49,667 nucleotides of DNA, taken from NCBI GenBank assembly GCA_000434735.1, contig FR881207.1:32824-82490 (forward strand). Direction: 5' to 3'. The DNA comes from Bacteroides sp. CAG:530 (GTDB lineage Bacteria > Bacteroidota > Bacteroidia > Bacteroidales > Bacteroidaceae). Positions 1-11,200 of the stretch are shown here, in pieces. Position numbers and translations under genes: made by a program. Under the pieces are notes generated by a model. It was given only the letters and a program-made list of their open reading frames with translations. It was not told the DNA's origin and ran no database searches. Position 1 is the stretch's first letter, and each line of letters opens with the position of its first letter.

Positions 1-41
1 CCACCCTCTCTTGCCTATTGAAAACGTTGAATAATTATTTA

Positions 42-1520
42 TTATTCTGTGATAATGATGGTTCCTAATTTATATCTTTTATGCCCGTCGTTATCGTCAT
101 AAGGAAGCTCGAATACAGGAGTTCCGTCTGCTTGTCCTACAGAAATGTATAATTCATATTTCCCTGGTTTACAAGTTCTATAATAAGTACCCTTGGAATC
201 AGTGAATTTTTGTGCTACTTTGAATACAGAGTTCAGAGTATATTCTTTTGCTTGATCAGGTTCACCAACCTCCATGTTACGGACATTAAAGCTTTCGTCA
301 ACTAATACAGAAACGATGCCACCCTTACTATTTTTAATGGTGAAGCAAGGATAACCACCAGGATAGCAAGGTGCAACTCCAGCATTTTTCCATTTAGATG
401 TGATAGTGAAATCCTGACTTTTAACAATTCTACGTGGCCATTCTATTTCTGGAGCTTGCAGACGATAACCCAAACGCAGATTTATGCGGTCTATTACGTC
501 GCGGTTTTCTTCAAGCAACAATCTTGGCCAAGTATGTATTGACATGTACGAGGCATGATATTCTTCTATAGACTTCAGAAACAATTCCTTATCCCAAGCG
601 CCTTTCTGTTTGGAGTTTTCATAGTGCTCGTGTTCTAGAACTACCGGCATGGTAGGCCAGAACAGCTGAGCCATTCCACTGTGGTACCAATGATGTGGGG
701 CAGCCTCTACCAAGATACTGTCATCGCGAAGGGTAACACCTTTCGACAATGCATAGTCAATGATTTCGAAGTGAACACCTTCTGAATAAGGACCAGCAAA
801 GTCGTCAGAAATAACAATCTGTGTATGCTTGAAATACTTTACATACATATCAACGAACTTCTTCTGTACATCGAATCCCCATGAGTGTCCATGTATTGGA
901 CTGGTCATTACGGTATGACCTTCACCCCACATGCCAAATAAGCCTATGTCAACAAATGAAACATTTGGGTTATTGTCATAACGTTCTGCCATTTTAGCAA
1001 CGAACTTTTCCGCTTTTTCCAAAAATACAGGATCATTGTAATCTGGTTCTATGTATCCGTCTACTTCATATCCCACAGCTCCTGCATTGAACACCCATTG
1101 AGGAGTACCAGAGCGCATCCAGTTTTCGGTAGCTGTGATACGGAAAGCGACTTTTTTTCCGGCTTGAATCCATCGTTGTGCTGGAGTATCGAGTACTTCC
1201 CAGTTGAACTTTCCTTCTTCTGGCTCTACGAAGCTCCAAGGGATACGAAGGTAAACTGTGCTTACTCCTGGAAAATCTTCTATAACATCTTCAGGATTTA
1301 ATTTTGAACCATAATTAGTAAGCAGGTTAGAGTAGAAATGCATAGTCCATCCCATCATAGGATTGATAAGAGCCTTACCATTATCTTTGAGTTCTGCTTT
1401 ATGTGTACCTTCCCATGATTCTTTGTCATGATATTCTTCAGTAAGCAATTCGTTTTTTCCGCATCCGTAGATGGTAGTAGAGCATAAGAATGCTAGGACT
1501 ATTGAAAGTAATAATTTCAT
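42..1520 (-). CDS. DUF4832-type TIM-barrel lipoprotein, putative glycoside hydrolase
   Basis: The 492-residue protein starts with a lipoprotein signal whose lipobox ends at Cys20, so it is probably anchored to the outer membrane. Residues 50-330 look like a glycosidase TIM barrel. RIPWSFVEPEEGKFNW (92-107) resembles the first strands of GH42/GH5-like enzymes, and DIGLFGMWGEGH (191-202) places Glu200 where clan GH-A enzymes carry the acid/base. VVLEHEH puts Glu296 or Glu298 near the nucleophile position. From about residue 330 on, including INLRLGYRL, it matches what I recall of DUF4832, a beta-rich C-terminal domain. It is the last gene of the susCD operon, 36 bp after the second susD, so it likely acts on the same glycan. 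The enzymatic role is inferred; it could be a binding protein. Confidence is high for the gene and moderate for the family. Confidence 0.7.
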   Translation of the reverse strand: MKLLLSIVLAFLCSTTIYGCGKNELLTEEYHDKESWEGTHKAELKDNGKALINPMMGWTMHFYSNLLTNYGSKLNPEDVIEDFPGVSTVYLRIPWSFVEPEEGKFNWEVLDTPAQRWIQAGKKVAFRITATENWMRSGTPQWVFNAGAVGYEVDGYIEPDYNDPVFLEKAEKFVAKMAERYDNNPNVSFVDIGLFGMWGEGHTVMTSPIHGHSWGFDVQKKFVDMYVKYFKHTQIVISDDFAGPYSEGVHFEIIDYALSKGVTLRDDSILVEAAPHHWYHSGMAQLFWPTMPVVLEHEHYENSKQKGAWDKELFLKSIEEYHASYMSIHTWPRLLLEENRDVIDRINLRLGYRLQAPEIEWPRRIVKSQDFTITSKWKNAGVAPCYPGGYPCFTIKNSKGGIVSVLVDESFNVRNMEVGEPDQAKEYTLNSVFKVAQKFTDSKGTYYRTCKPGKYELYISVGQADGTPVFELPYDDNDGHKRYKLGTIIITE

Positions 1521-1556
1521 ATGTATAATGTGTTTTTAGTGAGGTAAATATTTTAT

Positions 1557-3311
1557 TTATTCCCATCCTGGGTTTTGATAGTTTACACCTGTGTTTTCTT
1601 TCAAGCGTATAGCTTCGTCTCCAGGAATTGGCATGATGAGATACTTATCTGTATAGGCTTTACGGTCTTTGTCTACAACAAAACGCTGATACGTGAATGA
1701 TCCATTGTTGTTTTGGCAAGACATGCCGGTAATTACTTTATCGGTTTCGGATAATATTTTCCAACGGCGTACATCATAGAAGCGATGCTCTTCGAAAGCC
1801 AACTCTACGCGACGTTCGTTTCTTACCTTCTTTCTAAAATCTGCTTGACTCATGTTTTGCGGAACGCCAGGCATGCCTACACGTGAACGAATAGCATTTA
1901 TAGCATTTATAGCTTCTTGTGGCGCGGTGCCATTTGATGCTTCATTAAGTGCTTCTGCCGCGTTTAAGTAAAGTTCTGCCAAGCGGAACATTTTGAAATA
2001 TCCGTCTTTATTGCTATTCTTGTCTGAATTGAAGTTAGAGTACTTACGCAGATAATATCCGGTACGTGTATGCATCATACTGGTGGTAGAGCGTTCACAG
2101 TTTCCACCCTCGTAAGTCCATACTCTGCTGTTTCCGTCGCCTAAGTTAAATAATGCACCATTGTAGTAGATAGATGCTTTAAGTCGAGGGTCACGGTTAG
2201 CATATGGGTCTGCTTCGTTGTATAGAGTAGCCTCAGGATTGATTATCGGGTGTAAATGTTCATCATCAGAGTAGCCCAGTATAGGTGCTACACCGTCGGT
2301 CGTTTCATAGGCATCGACTAACTCTTGCGATGGGCAGTCGCCACATTTAATCATTCCATTCACGATAGGAAGGCCGTTATACATAAATACCGGCATTTGA
2401 CTTTTGCTTTCGAAAATAGTTTCTTTGTCGGTAGCCCCGTTTACATCAGAGCGCGAATAGAAATAAACATCATATGGCAGATATCCTACATTGCCGGCAG
2501 GAGCTTGGCTATATAGTTCGTACCCATGATTTAAACATGCATTAAGTGCCTCTTGCGTAATTTGTGCAGCTTCGCTCCATGTAAACGAGCCGTCGTTCCA
2601 TAACGGGCTTGCTGCATAGAGTGCGGTTTCTGATTTGATGGCATAAGCCATTGCTTTGGTGACTTTTCCTCTATCGCTTTCGGCATTGCCTGCACGCCAA
2701 CCTAAATCAGAGTCGGATACTTGCAAGGCTTCATCACAGTCTGCCAAGATTTGGCGAGCTGTTGTAGTGAAGGTGGTCTTTTTGATTTTAGAGTAATCAA
2801 AGTGTATAGGCGAAGGTTCTGTTATAACCGGAACTCCACCATATCTTTTGATGAGTTGTAAGTAATAATAGGCTCTTAAGATATGAGCTTGTGCACGCCA
2901 GCCAGCACGGTTTCTCTCTAACGATAATGTAGCATTATCTATGTTCGAGAGGAATATATTGCAGTAGCGAATGCCTGCCCAGTATTGTTCCCACCAACCG
3001 TTGTTTATAGGATTGCTATATGCGGTAACTCTTCCTTTATACCATGTATACGCACTTCCGTTTACGGCATCGTTAGCATCGTGCGCTTCGTCGGTAAATC
3101 CGGCTAATAGTGTACTGTTACCATACTGCATTCCGTAGAAATCTACAGCAGAATAGCAAAGATTCAGGTAAGCGGCTGTTTTTTGGTCGTTTTGGAAAAT
3201 CTCTTCGTACGAGATTCGTCCGTCGTCATAATCTGTCACTTCGGTACAAGCATTGTTTGTAAAAAGCAATACCGAGAGAATGACTGCTGTGTATAATTTA
3301 TTTTTCTTCAT
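1557..3311 (-). CDS. SusD/RagB-family glycan-binding lipoprotein (second pair)
   Basis: This 584-residue SusD-like protein is the surface lipoprotein that lids a SusC porin and binds the incoming oligosaccharide. It has a signal peptide with a lipobox ending at about Cys22 (TNNAC). The TPR-rich N-terminal half contains the typical RAQAHILRAYYYLQLIKRYGGVPVI stretch split over residues 140-170. The C-terminal RagB/SusD domain has FRLAELYLNAAEALNEA, AINAIRSRVGMP and RNERRVELAFEEHRFYDVRRW, followed by the usual MPIPGDE close to the end. It follows its SusC partner after 12 bp. SusD sequences are too divergent for the ligand to be read from the sequence. Confidence 0.95.
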   Translation of the reverse strand: MKKNKLYTAVILSVLLFTNNACTEVTDYDDGRISYEEIFQNDQKTAAYLNLCYSAVDFYGMQYGNSTLLAGFTDEAHDANDAVNGSAYTWYKGRVTAYSNPINNGWWEQYWAGIRYCNIFLSNIDNATLSLERNRAGWRAQAHILRAYYYLQLIKRYGGVPVITEPSPIHFDYSKIKKTTFTTTARQILADCDEALQVSDSDLGWRAGNAESDRGKVTKAMAYAIKSETALYAASPLWNDGSFTWSEAAQITQEALNACLNHGYELYSQAPAGNVGYLPYDVYFYSRSDVNGATDKETIFESKSQMPVFMYNGLPIVNGMIKCGDCPSQELVDAYETTDGVAPILGYSDDEHLHPIINPEATLYNEADPYANRDPRLKASIYYNGALFNLGDGNSRVWTYEGGNCERSTTSMMHTRTGYYLRKYSNFNSDKNSNKDGYFKMFRLAELYLNAAEALNEASNGTAPQEAINAINAIRSRVGMPGVPQNMSQADFRKKVRNERRVELAFEEHRFYDVRRWKILSETDKVITGMSCQNNNGSFTYQRFVVDKDRKAYTDKYLIMPIPGDEAIRLKENTGVNYQNPGWE

Positions 3312-3323
3312 GGTCTTTATAGA

Positions 3324-6300
3324 TTAGAATACTATGTTTAGTCCGATATTGTACGTGCGGTATTGAGGATAAACCGACAAACTGCTAGATTCGATATCGA
3401 AATCTTTGAACTTCTGTCCGCTGAATGTAAGTAGGTTACTACCACTCAGATAAAAACGTATCTTGTTGGTATGTAGCTTTTGGCAAATATACTTAGGTAG
3501 TGTGTAACCAATCTCTACATTTTTAAGGCGTAGGTAGTCAGTATTGCGAATAAAGAACGAGTTGGCTTGAGTACTTGAAGACTGCGAGGTAGACAAGGCC
3601 GGGAATGATATAGTCTCGCCCTTGGCATAACGTTCTGCAGTCCATGCTTCTTGATGTAAGCGTGTGTATACACCTTGTGCGAAATACTCGTTTACTCCAT
3701 ATCCTGCATAATACGAACTAGCTTTTGCTATGCCTTGCAACTGCATGTAGAAATCAAAATTCTTATAGTTTACAGTAGCGTCGAAAGCATAACTTATGCG
3801 CGGCACATTACTATAGCCTATAGGAGCTTGGTCTTGCTCATTTATCACACCGTCTTTGTTCAGGTCTTGATATATAAAATCGCCTGGACGTGGAGCGGTT
3901 CCGCTGTAGGTTAAATTAGAGTTGCGTATCTCTTCTTCGCTATTGAAATAGCCGTTACCGTTTGATGTATCTATCAAGTATCCAAAGTACTGTCCGATAG
4001 AATATCCGTTTTGACGATATGGGTAGAAGAAATTGCTTGATCCTCTATTAATTTCGTCTACATCAATGATTTTATTCTTGTTCCATGACAAGTTGCCAGA
4101 AGCATTCAAACTCAAGTCTTTATTGAACCGATGAGCGAATTCTAATTCTAATTCAAAACCGCGATTCTCTACTTTTCCGAAGTTAGTATACGGATATTTT
4201 CCTGAACTTAATCCTTGCATTTGAGGCACCTTGCTATCTTTTCCTACTCGGTCGTTGGTACGCTGGTAGTAATAATCAAAGTTAAGTGTCAGCTTATTAA
4301 ACAAACCTACGCTGATGCCATAGTTTTGTTGATGGGCAGTTTCCCATTTGATGTCGGGGTTGCCTAATAACGACTCGTTTATAATAGAGCCTGAATACAA
4401 ACTATTTACATAGCCTCCACCGCCCATGCGGATATCATCTTGATACATATAGCGGTATCCGGCAATCTGATCGTTTCCTACAGTACCGTATGAAGCCTTC
4501 ATCTTTAAGAATGATAACCATGAAGCACCATCCCATTCTTTGAAGAAATCTTCATTACTGATTACCCAAGCGGCGGAAACTGTCGGGAAGAATCCGTAAC
4601 GTGGACTGCGGCGGAATTGGTCGGAAGTCATCCAGCTGGCATCTGCTTGCAAATAGTATTTGTTCTTGTATCCATATTTTGCATGTAGGTTGAAACCAAT
4701 TTGGTCGTATGGCAAAATCTGTGCACCTCCACCTTCACGAATTATGTCTTGTACGAAGTAGTTTGCATAAGCGTTTACTTCATGATCTTCATTGAATGTA
4801 CGTTCATAATTCAGTGTGCCGTTGAAGTTTAAGAAATATCTATAGTTTGAGCCTTTACCTAAGCTGAGAGCGGAATCTATCCATGAACCGTAAGGCTTAA
4901 ATACAAGTTCGGACGTGTTTGATTCGTCTTTGATGTATCTGGCGTACGAAATGGAACCCATGATGCCACTCTGCTGGCGCGATTCATATCCTAACGTTCC
5001 TTTTAGAGACAAGCCTTTTGTTATAAAATCGAGACCCCAGTTTAGTCCTAACGCTACATTTACGGTAGATTCTGTATAGCGTTGGTATCCAGATCGGTTT
5101 ATTCTTCCGTATGTAGATTCTGCATCGTAAGGAGTTACTACTATTCCTCCATCGGGAGTTAACGGACCAGGTTCGGTAGCCGGAGTTCTATAGAAGCTCT
5201 CTAGAATGCCACCCGTACCGTAATAAGGCGATTTCGTTTTCTTGATAACCACCATTTGGTTTAGAAATGCATTTAAGTTAGGCAAAATCTGGATGTCTAA
5301 GTTGCTTCGTTCGTTGAATCGCTGCATGTATTTTGTTGCATCGTATTTGTCTGATTTCTCTACTTTCAGCAAATCGCCTTGAGAAACGAATCCGGCACTT
5401 ACAAAATATTTGATGCGGTCGCTACCTCCAGAAATGTTTATGTTGTAACGCTGCATGGTAGTCATGTCTCGCATGAACATTTTATACCAATTATTGTCGG
5501 GATATAGCGCATTTCCTCCGTTTTGATATTGCTTGATTTGCTCATCGGTAAAGGCTGTTGGCAATCCGTCGTTTTTCAATGCCTGATTTCTGAGTTGGGC
5601 ATATTCCCAGCTGTGTAGCATATCTGGTGTAACGGTAGGTTGTTGCAAAGCGAAGTTGGCTGTTACAGAGACCTTCGGCTTTCCGTTATATCCACGTTTT
5701 GTTGTGATAACAATGGCTCCGTGAGCAGCTTGAAAACCATAAGCTGCGCATGCTGCGGCATCTTTTAATATTACTATAGACTCTAAGGATTCAGGATCGA
5801 GCAGATTGATGTCGATAGTAGGCGAGGGGATTCCGTCGAGGATAATTAACGGAGTGTTTCCGTTGGTTGTTCCGTAACCACGCAGATACATGCTTCCTCC
5901 ATCATTGCCAGGTTCGCCAGATGTCTGCATGATGGTTAATCCGGCCAACTTGCCCGTTAATGTTCCAAACAGTCCTGCAGATGGGTACTGAGTGAGCTTA
6001 TCTCCTTTTACCATAGAAAAAGAGCCTGTAATAGACTGGCGAGTTTCTTTTCGCATCTGTGCTATAGGTATGAGTTCGTCGGCCTTACAGATGTCTTCTT
6101 TCAGTGTGATGGCCAAACTGCTATCGTCTGTTAAATTGACGTATGTAGTAGCAAAGCCTATGCAACTTACTTTTAGTTGAGTTTCATTTTCGGGAATAGA
6201 TAACTCAAACTTTCCGTTTATATCGGTTACCGCTTCTTTCTTTGCCGATTTTGTAGAGACCAATACTCCGGCAATAGGTTGCCCGTCGGTATCGGTTATT

Positions 6301-6443
6301 GTACCAGAAAGAACCTTGTTTATATCTTGCAGTCCGATATAACTTTTATTTATGTTTGATTCTGCTGCTTGCCCAACTATACCGTGAGCGTTAGATGCCA
6401 GAACCAACATGAAAACTATATTTTTTATTATTACTTTTTTCAT
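3324..6443 (-). CDS. SusC/RagA-family TonB-dependent transporter (second pair)
   Basis: This TonB-dependent outer-membrane transporter imports oligosaccharides with the SusD encoded just downstream. I chose the ATG at 6443 (MKKVIIKNIVF), because the longer frame from 6488 would overlap the preceding susD and adds no signal. That gives 1039 residues. Order: signal peptide (1 to about 25), carboxypeptidase-regulatory-like domain (46-115, SGTITDTDGQPIAGV), plug (about 125-251, with LRGYGTTNGNTPLIILDGIP and IVILKDAA...GAIVITTKRG), then a barrel ending in Phe. The normally conserved YGxRGANG part of the plug reads AAYGFQAAHGA, a mild departure. It starts 23 bp after the first susD, so the two pairs are probably co-transcribed. 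Confidence 0.96.
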   Translation of the reverse strand: MKKVIIKNIVFMLVLASNAHGIVGQAAESNINKSYIGLQDINKVLSGTITDTDGQPIAGVLVSTKSAKKEAVTDINGKFELSIPENETQLKVSCIGFATTYVNLTDDSSLAITLKEDICKADELIPIAQMRKETRQSITGSFSMVKGDKLTQYPSAGLFGTLTGKLAGLTIMQTSGEPGNDGGSMYLRGYGTTNGNTPLIILDGIPSPTIDINLLDPESLESIVILKDAAACAAYGFQAAHGAIVITTKRGYNGKPKVSVTANFALQQPTVTPDMLHSWEYAQLRNQALKNDGLPTAFTDEQIKQYQNGGNALYPDNNWYKMFMRDMTTMQRYNINISGGSDRIKYFVSAGFVSQGDLLKVEKSDKYDATKYMQRFNERSNLDIQILPNLNAFLNQMVVIKKTKSPYYGTGGILESFYRTPATEPGPLTPDGGIVVTPYDAESTYGRINRSGYQRYTESTVNVALGLNWGLDFITKGLSLKGTLGYESRQQSGIMGSISYARYIKDESNTSELVFKPYGSWIDSALSLGKGSNYRYFLNFNGTLNYERTFNEDHEVNAYANYFVQDIIREGGGAQILPYDQIGFNLHAKYGYKNKYYLQADASWMTSDQFRRSPRYGFFPTVSAAWVISNEDFFKEWDGASWLSFLKMKASYGTVGNDQIAGYRYMYQDDIRMGGGGYVNSLYSGSIINESLLGNPDIKWETAHQQNYGISVGLFNKLTLNFDYYYQRTNDRVGKDSKVPQMQGLSSGKYPYTNFGKVENRGFELELEFAHRFNKDLSLNASGNLSWNKNKIIDVDEINRGSSNFFYPYRQNGYSIGQYFGYLIDTSNGNGYFNSEEEIRNSNLTYSGTAPRPGDFIYQDLNKDGVINEQDQAPIGYSNVPRISYAFDATVNYKNFDFYMQLQGIAKASSYYAGYGVNEYFAQGVYTRLHQEAWTAERYAKGETISFPALSTSQSSSTQANSFFIRNTDYLRLKNVEIGYTLPKYICQKLHTNKIRFYLSGSNLLTFSGQKFKDFDIESSSLSVYPQYRTYNIGLNIVF

Positions 6444-6466
6444 ATTCTGTACTCGTTTGTAGTTAA

Positions 6467-8269
6467 TTACCATCCTGTATTTTGCCATGAAATTCCTGTT
6501 TGTGATTCCAATTTAGAAACCTCATCGAGTGGAATAGGCAGCAAATGGTATTTCTTTTCGTATGACATCTTGCTTGGTGTTTCTGTACTGAGGGTACCAA
6601 CCAAAACTCGTTGATATGAGAATGTATTATCTCCGTTACGAGTGATACGCATACCAGTAGAGAATTTTTCGCAGGTATTATCTTCATCGGGTTTGCACCA
6701 ACGGCGAGTATCAAAATAGCGATATTCTTCGTAGCATAATTCTACTTGGCGTTCATGACGTACATATAGTACAGCTTCTTCTTTAGAATTTGCTTTTATA
6801 TCTACCGATGGTGAGAATCCGGCACGGTGACGTATTGTATTTACATATTTCATAGCCTCTTCTGTTCTGCCTGTTTGGGCGGCCGCTTCGGCTGCGTTTA
6901 GATATACTGCGCCTAGGCGGTAGTGTTTCCATAAGCCATCGTCTTGCGGACGTAACTGACCTGCTTCGGGATGCATGTATTTGCGGTTGTAATATCCTGT
7001 ACGAGTGTGCGAACGGTCGTTGCTGATGCCGCAGTTTCCGCCTACAAATGTTTCTACCTTTATAGGAGTACCGTTAACCAATACGGTGCTACCATTGAAA
7101 TGTATAGAGGCATAAAACCGAGGGTCGCGTCCTTCATATGGGTTCTGTGGGTCGTAACCAGATCCGGGATTGTAGTTTGGTTGCAACTTTGTTTCGTCGT
7201 TATAAGGCTTGGCCAAATTCAATACTGGCTTTCCTGTAGCAAGCATATCGTAAGCGTCGACTAGCTCTTGAGTTGGTACCGCTCCGGCCATATATCCTCC
7301 ACCTTGTACCGGCAATCCGCGAATTACAAAGTGGGAGGCTGTTTTTTGATGTCCCTGCCAAATGGTTTCTTTATCGCGAGGGTTCTCTCTTAAGTCGGCG
7401 GTTTCTATAAAATACTCTTCGTATGCAGTTTTGTAAAGCGAAGGATTGTTAATATGAGTGTATAATTCATATCCATGGCTAAGAAGCATATCAAGACTTT
7501 CTTTATTAACTTGATAAGCCCATTCCCAAAGATCTTTACCGTCGTTGAAACGAGGGCTTGCTGCCCATAAACTTGCCTCGGAACGAATGGCACATGCAAT
7601 GGCTTTAGTCATTCTTCTGATTTCTACTTCCGAGGTAATGCGCCAAGGCAGATTATTGCTGGCTATAGCGGCGTCACAGTCGGCTACAATTTGTCGGGCA
7701 CATTCTTCGAATGAGTTCTTTCTCAGTTTAGAGTAGTCATAGTCTACCGGTATCGGTTCTGTAAGAACTGGCAGATTACCATACCATTTAATAAGCTGTA
7801 GGTAGAAATAAGCTCTTAATACATGAGCCTCTGCTGTGAAACGGTCGCGTTGTTCTTCGCTCTCTACTGTAGCAGAAGGTATATTGCTCAAGAATACATT
7901 AATGAAACGAATTTGTTTCCAATATTTTGTCCAATATAAACCATCCCAATCTGGTGCATTAGGTTCTTCAAGTGGATGTTTGTTAGAACTGGCGTTTCCT
8001 TTATAGAATTGGGCGATTTGCAAACCTTGGGCATCGTCGCAGTCCCAGCTTTCATCGCTGATAGCAATAGGAATATTATTCCAGAAGAAATACCAATATC
8101 CTTTTTGCGGAAGGTTATTATAGCATGTACTCAAATACTTGGCAGTAGTTTCTGGATCTTGAAACACTTTTTCCAAAGTACTTCTTCCGTCCGGTTCTAT
8201 ATTCAAAATGTCATTGCACGATGACAAAAGAAAAAGAGTGGACAAGATTATGATTAATCTATTTTTCAT
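6467..8269 (-). CDS. SusD/RagB-family glycan-binding lipoprotein (first pair)
   Basis: This 600-residue SusD-like surface lipoprotein has a lipobox at LLSSC (Cys18). Its family signatures include AEAHVLRAYFYLQLIKWYGNLPVLTEP (about 130-157), YRLGAVYLNAAEAAAQTGR, YVNTIRHRAGF, and VRHERQVELCYEEYRYFDTRRW, with LLPIPLDEV near the C-terminus. Known SusD proteins cap the cognate SusC and supply a glycan-binding surface. It lies 11 bp downstream of the first susC and upstream of the second pair. It is clearly different in sequence from the other SusD here, so the two pairs may bind different parts or sizes of the same glycan; that is an inference. Confidence 0.95.
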   Translation of the reverse strand: MKNRLIIILSTLFLLSSCNDILNIEPDGRSTLEKVFQDPETTAKYLSTCYNNLPQKGYWYFFWNNIPIAISDESWDCDDAQGLQIAQFYKGNASSNKHPLEEPNAPDWDGLYWTKYWKQIRFINVFLSNIPSATVESEEQRDRFTAEAHVLRAYFYLQLIKWYGNLPVLTEPIPVDYDYSKLRKNSFEECARQIVADCDAAIASNNLPWRITSEVEIRRMTKAIACAIRSEASLWAASPRFNDGKDLWEWAYQVNKESLDMLLSHGYELYTHINNPSLYKTAYEEYFIETADLRENPRDKETIWQGHQKTASHFVIRGLPVQGGGYMAGAVPTQELVDAYDMLATGKPVLNLAKPYNDETKLQPNYNPGSGYDPQNPYEGRDPRFYASIHFNGSTVLVNGTPIKVETFVGGNCGISNDRSHTRTGYYNRKYMHPEAGQLRPQDDGLWKHYRLGAVYLNAAEAAAQTGRTEEAMKYVNTIRHRAGFSPSVDIKANSKEEAVLYVRHERQVELCYEEYRYFDTRRWCKPDEDNTCEKFSTGMRITRNGDNTFSYQRVLVGTLSTETPSKMSYEKKYHLLPIPLDEVSKLESQTGISWQNTGW

Positions 8270-8280
8270 ACGATTTAAAA

Positions 8281-11200
8281 TTAGAAGGTTACGTTAACAC
8301 CAAAATTATATGTTCTCATTGTAGGATACTGTGTTGGCCCTGTTTGTTCTGGGTCAAAGCTATCAGTTTCAAGATGATGCCATGTATAGAGGTTGTTTCC
8401 GTTTACGTAAAAACGAATTTTCTCTGCACCGATAAAGCCACTTATCTTCTGCGGTAAAGTATAACCTAATTCTACATTCTTAAGACGTACATAAGAAGCG
8501 TCCATAATGTAATAGTCATTCTTTACGTGGCTAGTAGATGTGGTGTTTGCCAGTCGTGGATGAGTTATAGTAATATCTTCACCTTGTAGCTTACGCTGAT
8601 AACGGTCTTCCGACCAACGGTTTAGGTGCATGTCAAAATATGATTTAGCACTTAGCTCTTCAAAGATTCCTGCATCGGCATAGTACTTACTGAATTTACC
8701 TACTCCTTGCACTAAACATGATAGGTCTATGCCTTTCCATTGAAGTGACAAAGAAGCACCGTATGTAATTTTCGGAACTAAGCTGGAGTATTTGATAGGA
8801 ACGATATCACGGTCGTTTATAACACCATCGTTGTTTTGGTCTACGTAGATGAAGTCGCCAGGTCGTGGAGTTCCGATTTCATATTTCAGTCCGCTATTGG
8901 TAATGTCATCATTGCTATTGAAGAATCCGCTTCCGTCTTTACCTTTCTCAGGATCTACGCTACGGTCAATTTGGTATCCCCAGTTCTGTCCTAAGGCAAA
9001 TCCTGTATTACGATAGCGATATGCATAGTCTTCGGATAGCATAGCTTCATCGTAGTTTAATACGCGGTTACTATTATATCCTAAGTTGATATTTGCGCCA
9101 ATATAGAAGTCTTTCTTTATATTTTTATTGTATCCTAATACCAATTCATATCCTTGATTTTTTACTTCACCCATGTTCACTTTAGGTAATGAGCTTTGCT
9201 CACGGCCTTGGATTGCTGGGATTATACCTCTTTCAATTAAAATCTGTTTTCGGTTCTCGATGTAATAATCGAACGAAACAGAGATATCGTTGAACAATTT
9301 AAGGTCGATACCGTAGTTTTGTTTGGCAGCAGTTTCCCACGTAATGTTAGGATTACCTAATGACCGTTCTTCAATTTTTCCTCCGTGACCTAAACTAGGA
9401 ACTGTAAGTACATAGTTTCCGTTGGTTCCTCCGTTTGTGTTGATATCGTCTAGATATAAGAAACGAGCGTTACCTATCTGATCGTTGCCGACTTTACCAT
9501 ATGAACCTCTGAATTTTAAATAGGTGATGTAAGGGTTGTTTTTCAAGAACTTTTCATTGCTGGCTACCCAACCTGCAGAAAAAGCAGGGAAGAATCCGAA
9601 TCGTTTTGATGGTGAAAACTGTTCAGAACCATTATAACCAACGTTTACCTCGAACATGTATCTGTCATCGAACGAATATGTTCCTCGTGCAGAGAAACCT
9701 AAAATGTTAAACGGTAGATATTTGTCTTTTATGTTATCATCTTCTGAAGCTTCTTTGTAGTCTCTTTGAGCCAAGAAAAGTCCGCTAACTCGATGCTTCT
9801 CTCCGAAAATTCTAGCATAGTTCAATTGCCACTGTAGGTTTAATACATATCCTGAGGCTATAGAACGCCCCATGTTTAATGAACCTTCAGAATCGTCTAC
9901 ACCACCATCGAGTACATAATTATAATCGCCCGAAGCTCCTTTAGTGTATTTATAGCGAATGTAGCTTCTCGATCCGTAAGCGGTGGAACGCGCATGTGGG
10001 TTATATGATATTTGTCCTTTTGTAGAAAGTCCTGGAGTGATAAATCCTAAATCGATTTCAAGACCTGTAATTGCGTTAAGTCCTGAGCGTGTTTCTGTGT
10101 GATAACCACTTCTGTTCAGCAGAGCATAAGCAGATTCCAATGGGTCTAATGGGTCGCTTACTACTCTGTCGGCTTTTGACGAAACAAGGTCAGAACCAAT
10201 CTGTAGCGGATATGACGTATCTGATAACGGTCCTGCCGATGTTGGTCTATGTGTTAATGATCCTACAAATATAGTTTGTAGTGATCCATTTGTGGCATTT
10301 ACTTTTTCTACATAGCTAGAAAGGTTAATATATGCCTTTATATTACGGTTGAATCGATAGTCTAAGTTAGAACGGAAATTATATCTGTCCAGATTAGTCT
10401 GTGGGTTATATCCTAATTTGCTCTTGCTTTCTACGTTGAATATACCTCCCTGATGAGTATAACCAGCACTTACAAAGTATTGTACTCTGTCAGTTCCTCC
10501 GCTGATGTTTACATTACTTTTCACCATAGGAGCAAAATCTTTAAATAAGATGTTTTGCCAGTTTTGGTTGGGGTGCCAGTAGGGATCTTCTGGATTGCCA
10601 GTCGACCATGAGTCGAATAATTTTATGTCGTTTTCAGAAAACTCAGAGTAAGGAGCTGCTCCTTCGTTTTCGAGAGCTTCATTGCGCAGTCTGGCATAAA
10701 GTGACGATGATGTACGTTTCGGCTTGAATGCAAATTCCTGAATGCTATATTCTGCCGAAGCGTCTATCTTCATTTGTCCTTTTTCTCCGCGGCGAGTTGT
10801 TATCAAGATAACGCCGTTAGCACCTCGTACACCGAAAACTGCTGTTGCCGAGGCATCTTTCAATACCGAGATATTAGCAACTTCGTGTGGGTCAATATTA
10901 GATATTTTGTCTACAGTTACACCATCTACCAATATAAGAGGTGAAGTACCGTTAAGCGTAGCTGCACCACGTAAGAAGAGGTTTACGTCTTCGCATCCTG
11001 GTTGACCGTTAGTTTGCATTACTGTTAATCCCGGCAGATGTCCAGACAATGCTGAAGCTAAGTTGGCGGAAGGGGATGAAAGTATTTCTTTTTGTCCTAC
11101 GGATGCAAATGAACCTGTAACAGTTACCTTTTTCTGTGAACCGTATGCAACCACAACAACTTCATCAAGTACTTTATTGTCTGGCTGAAGTTGGATGCGT

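Noticed and set aside
6444..6488. A longer start for the second susC gene at 6488
   Set aside because: It would overlap the preceding susD and put 15 non-signal residues before a normal signal peptide at 6443.
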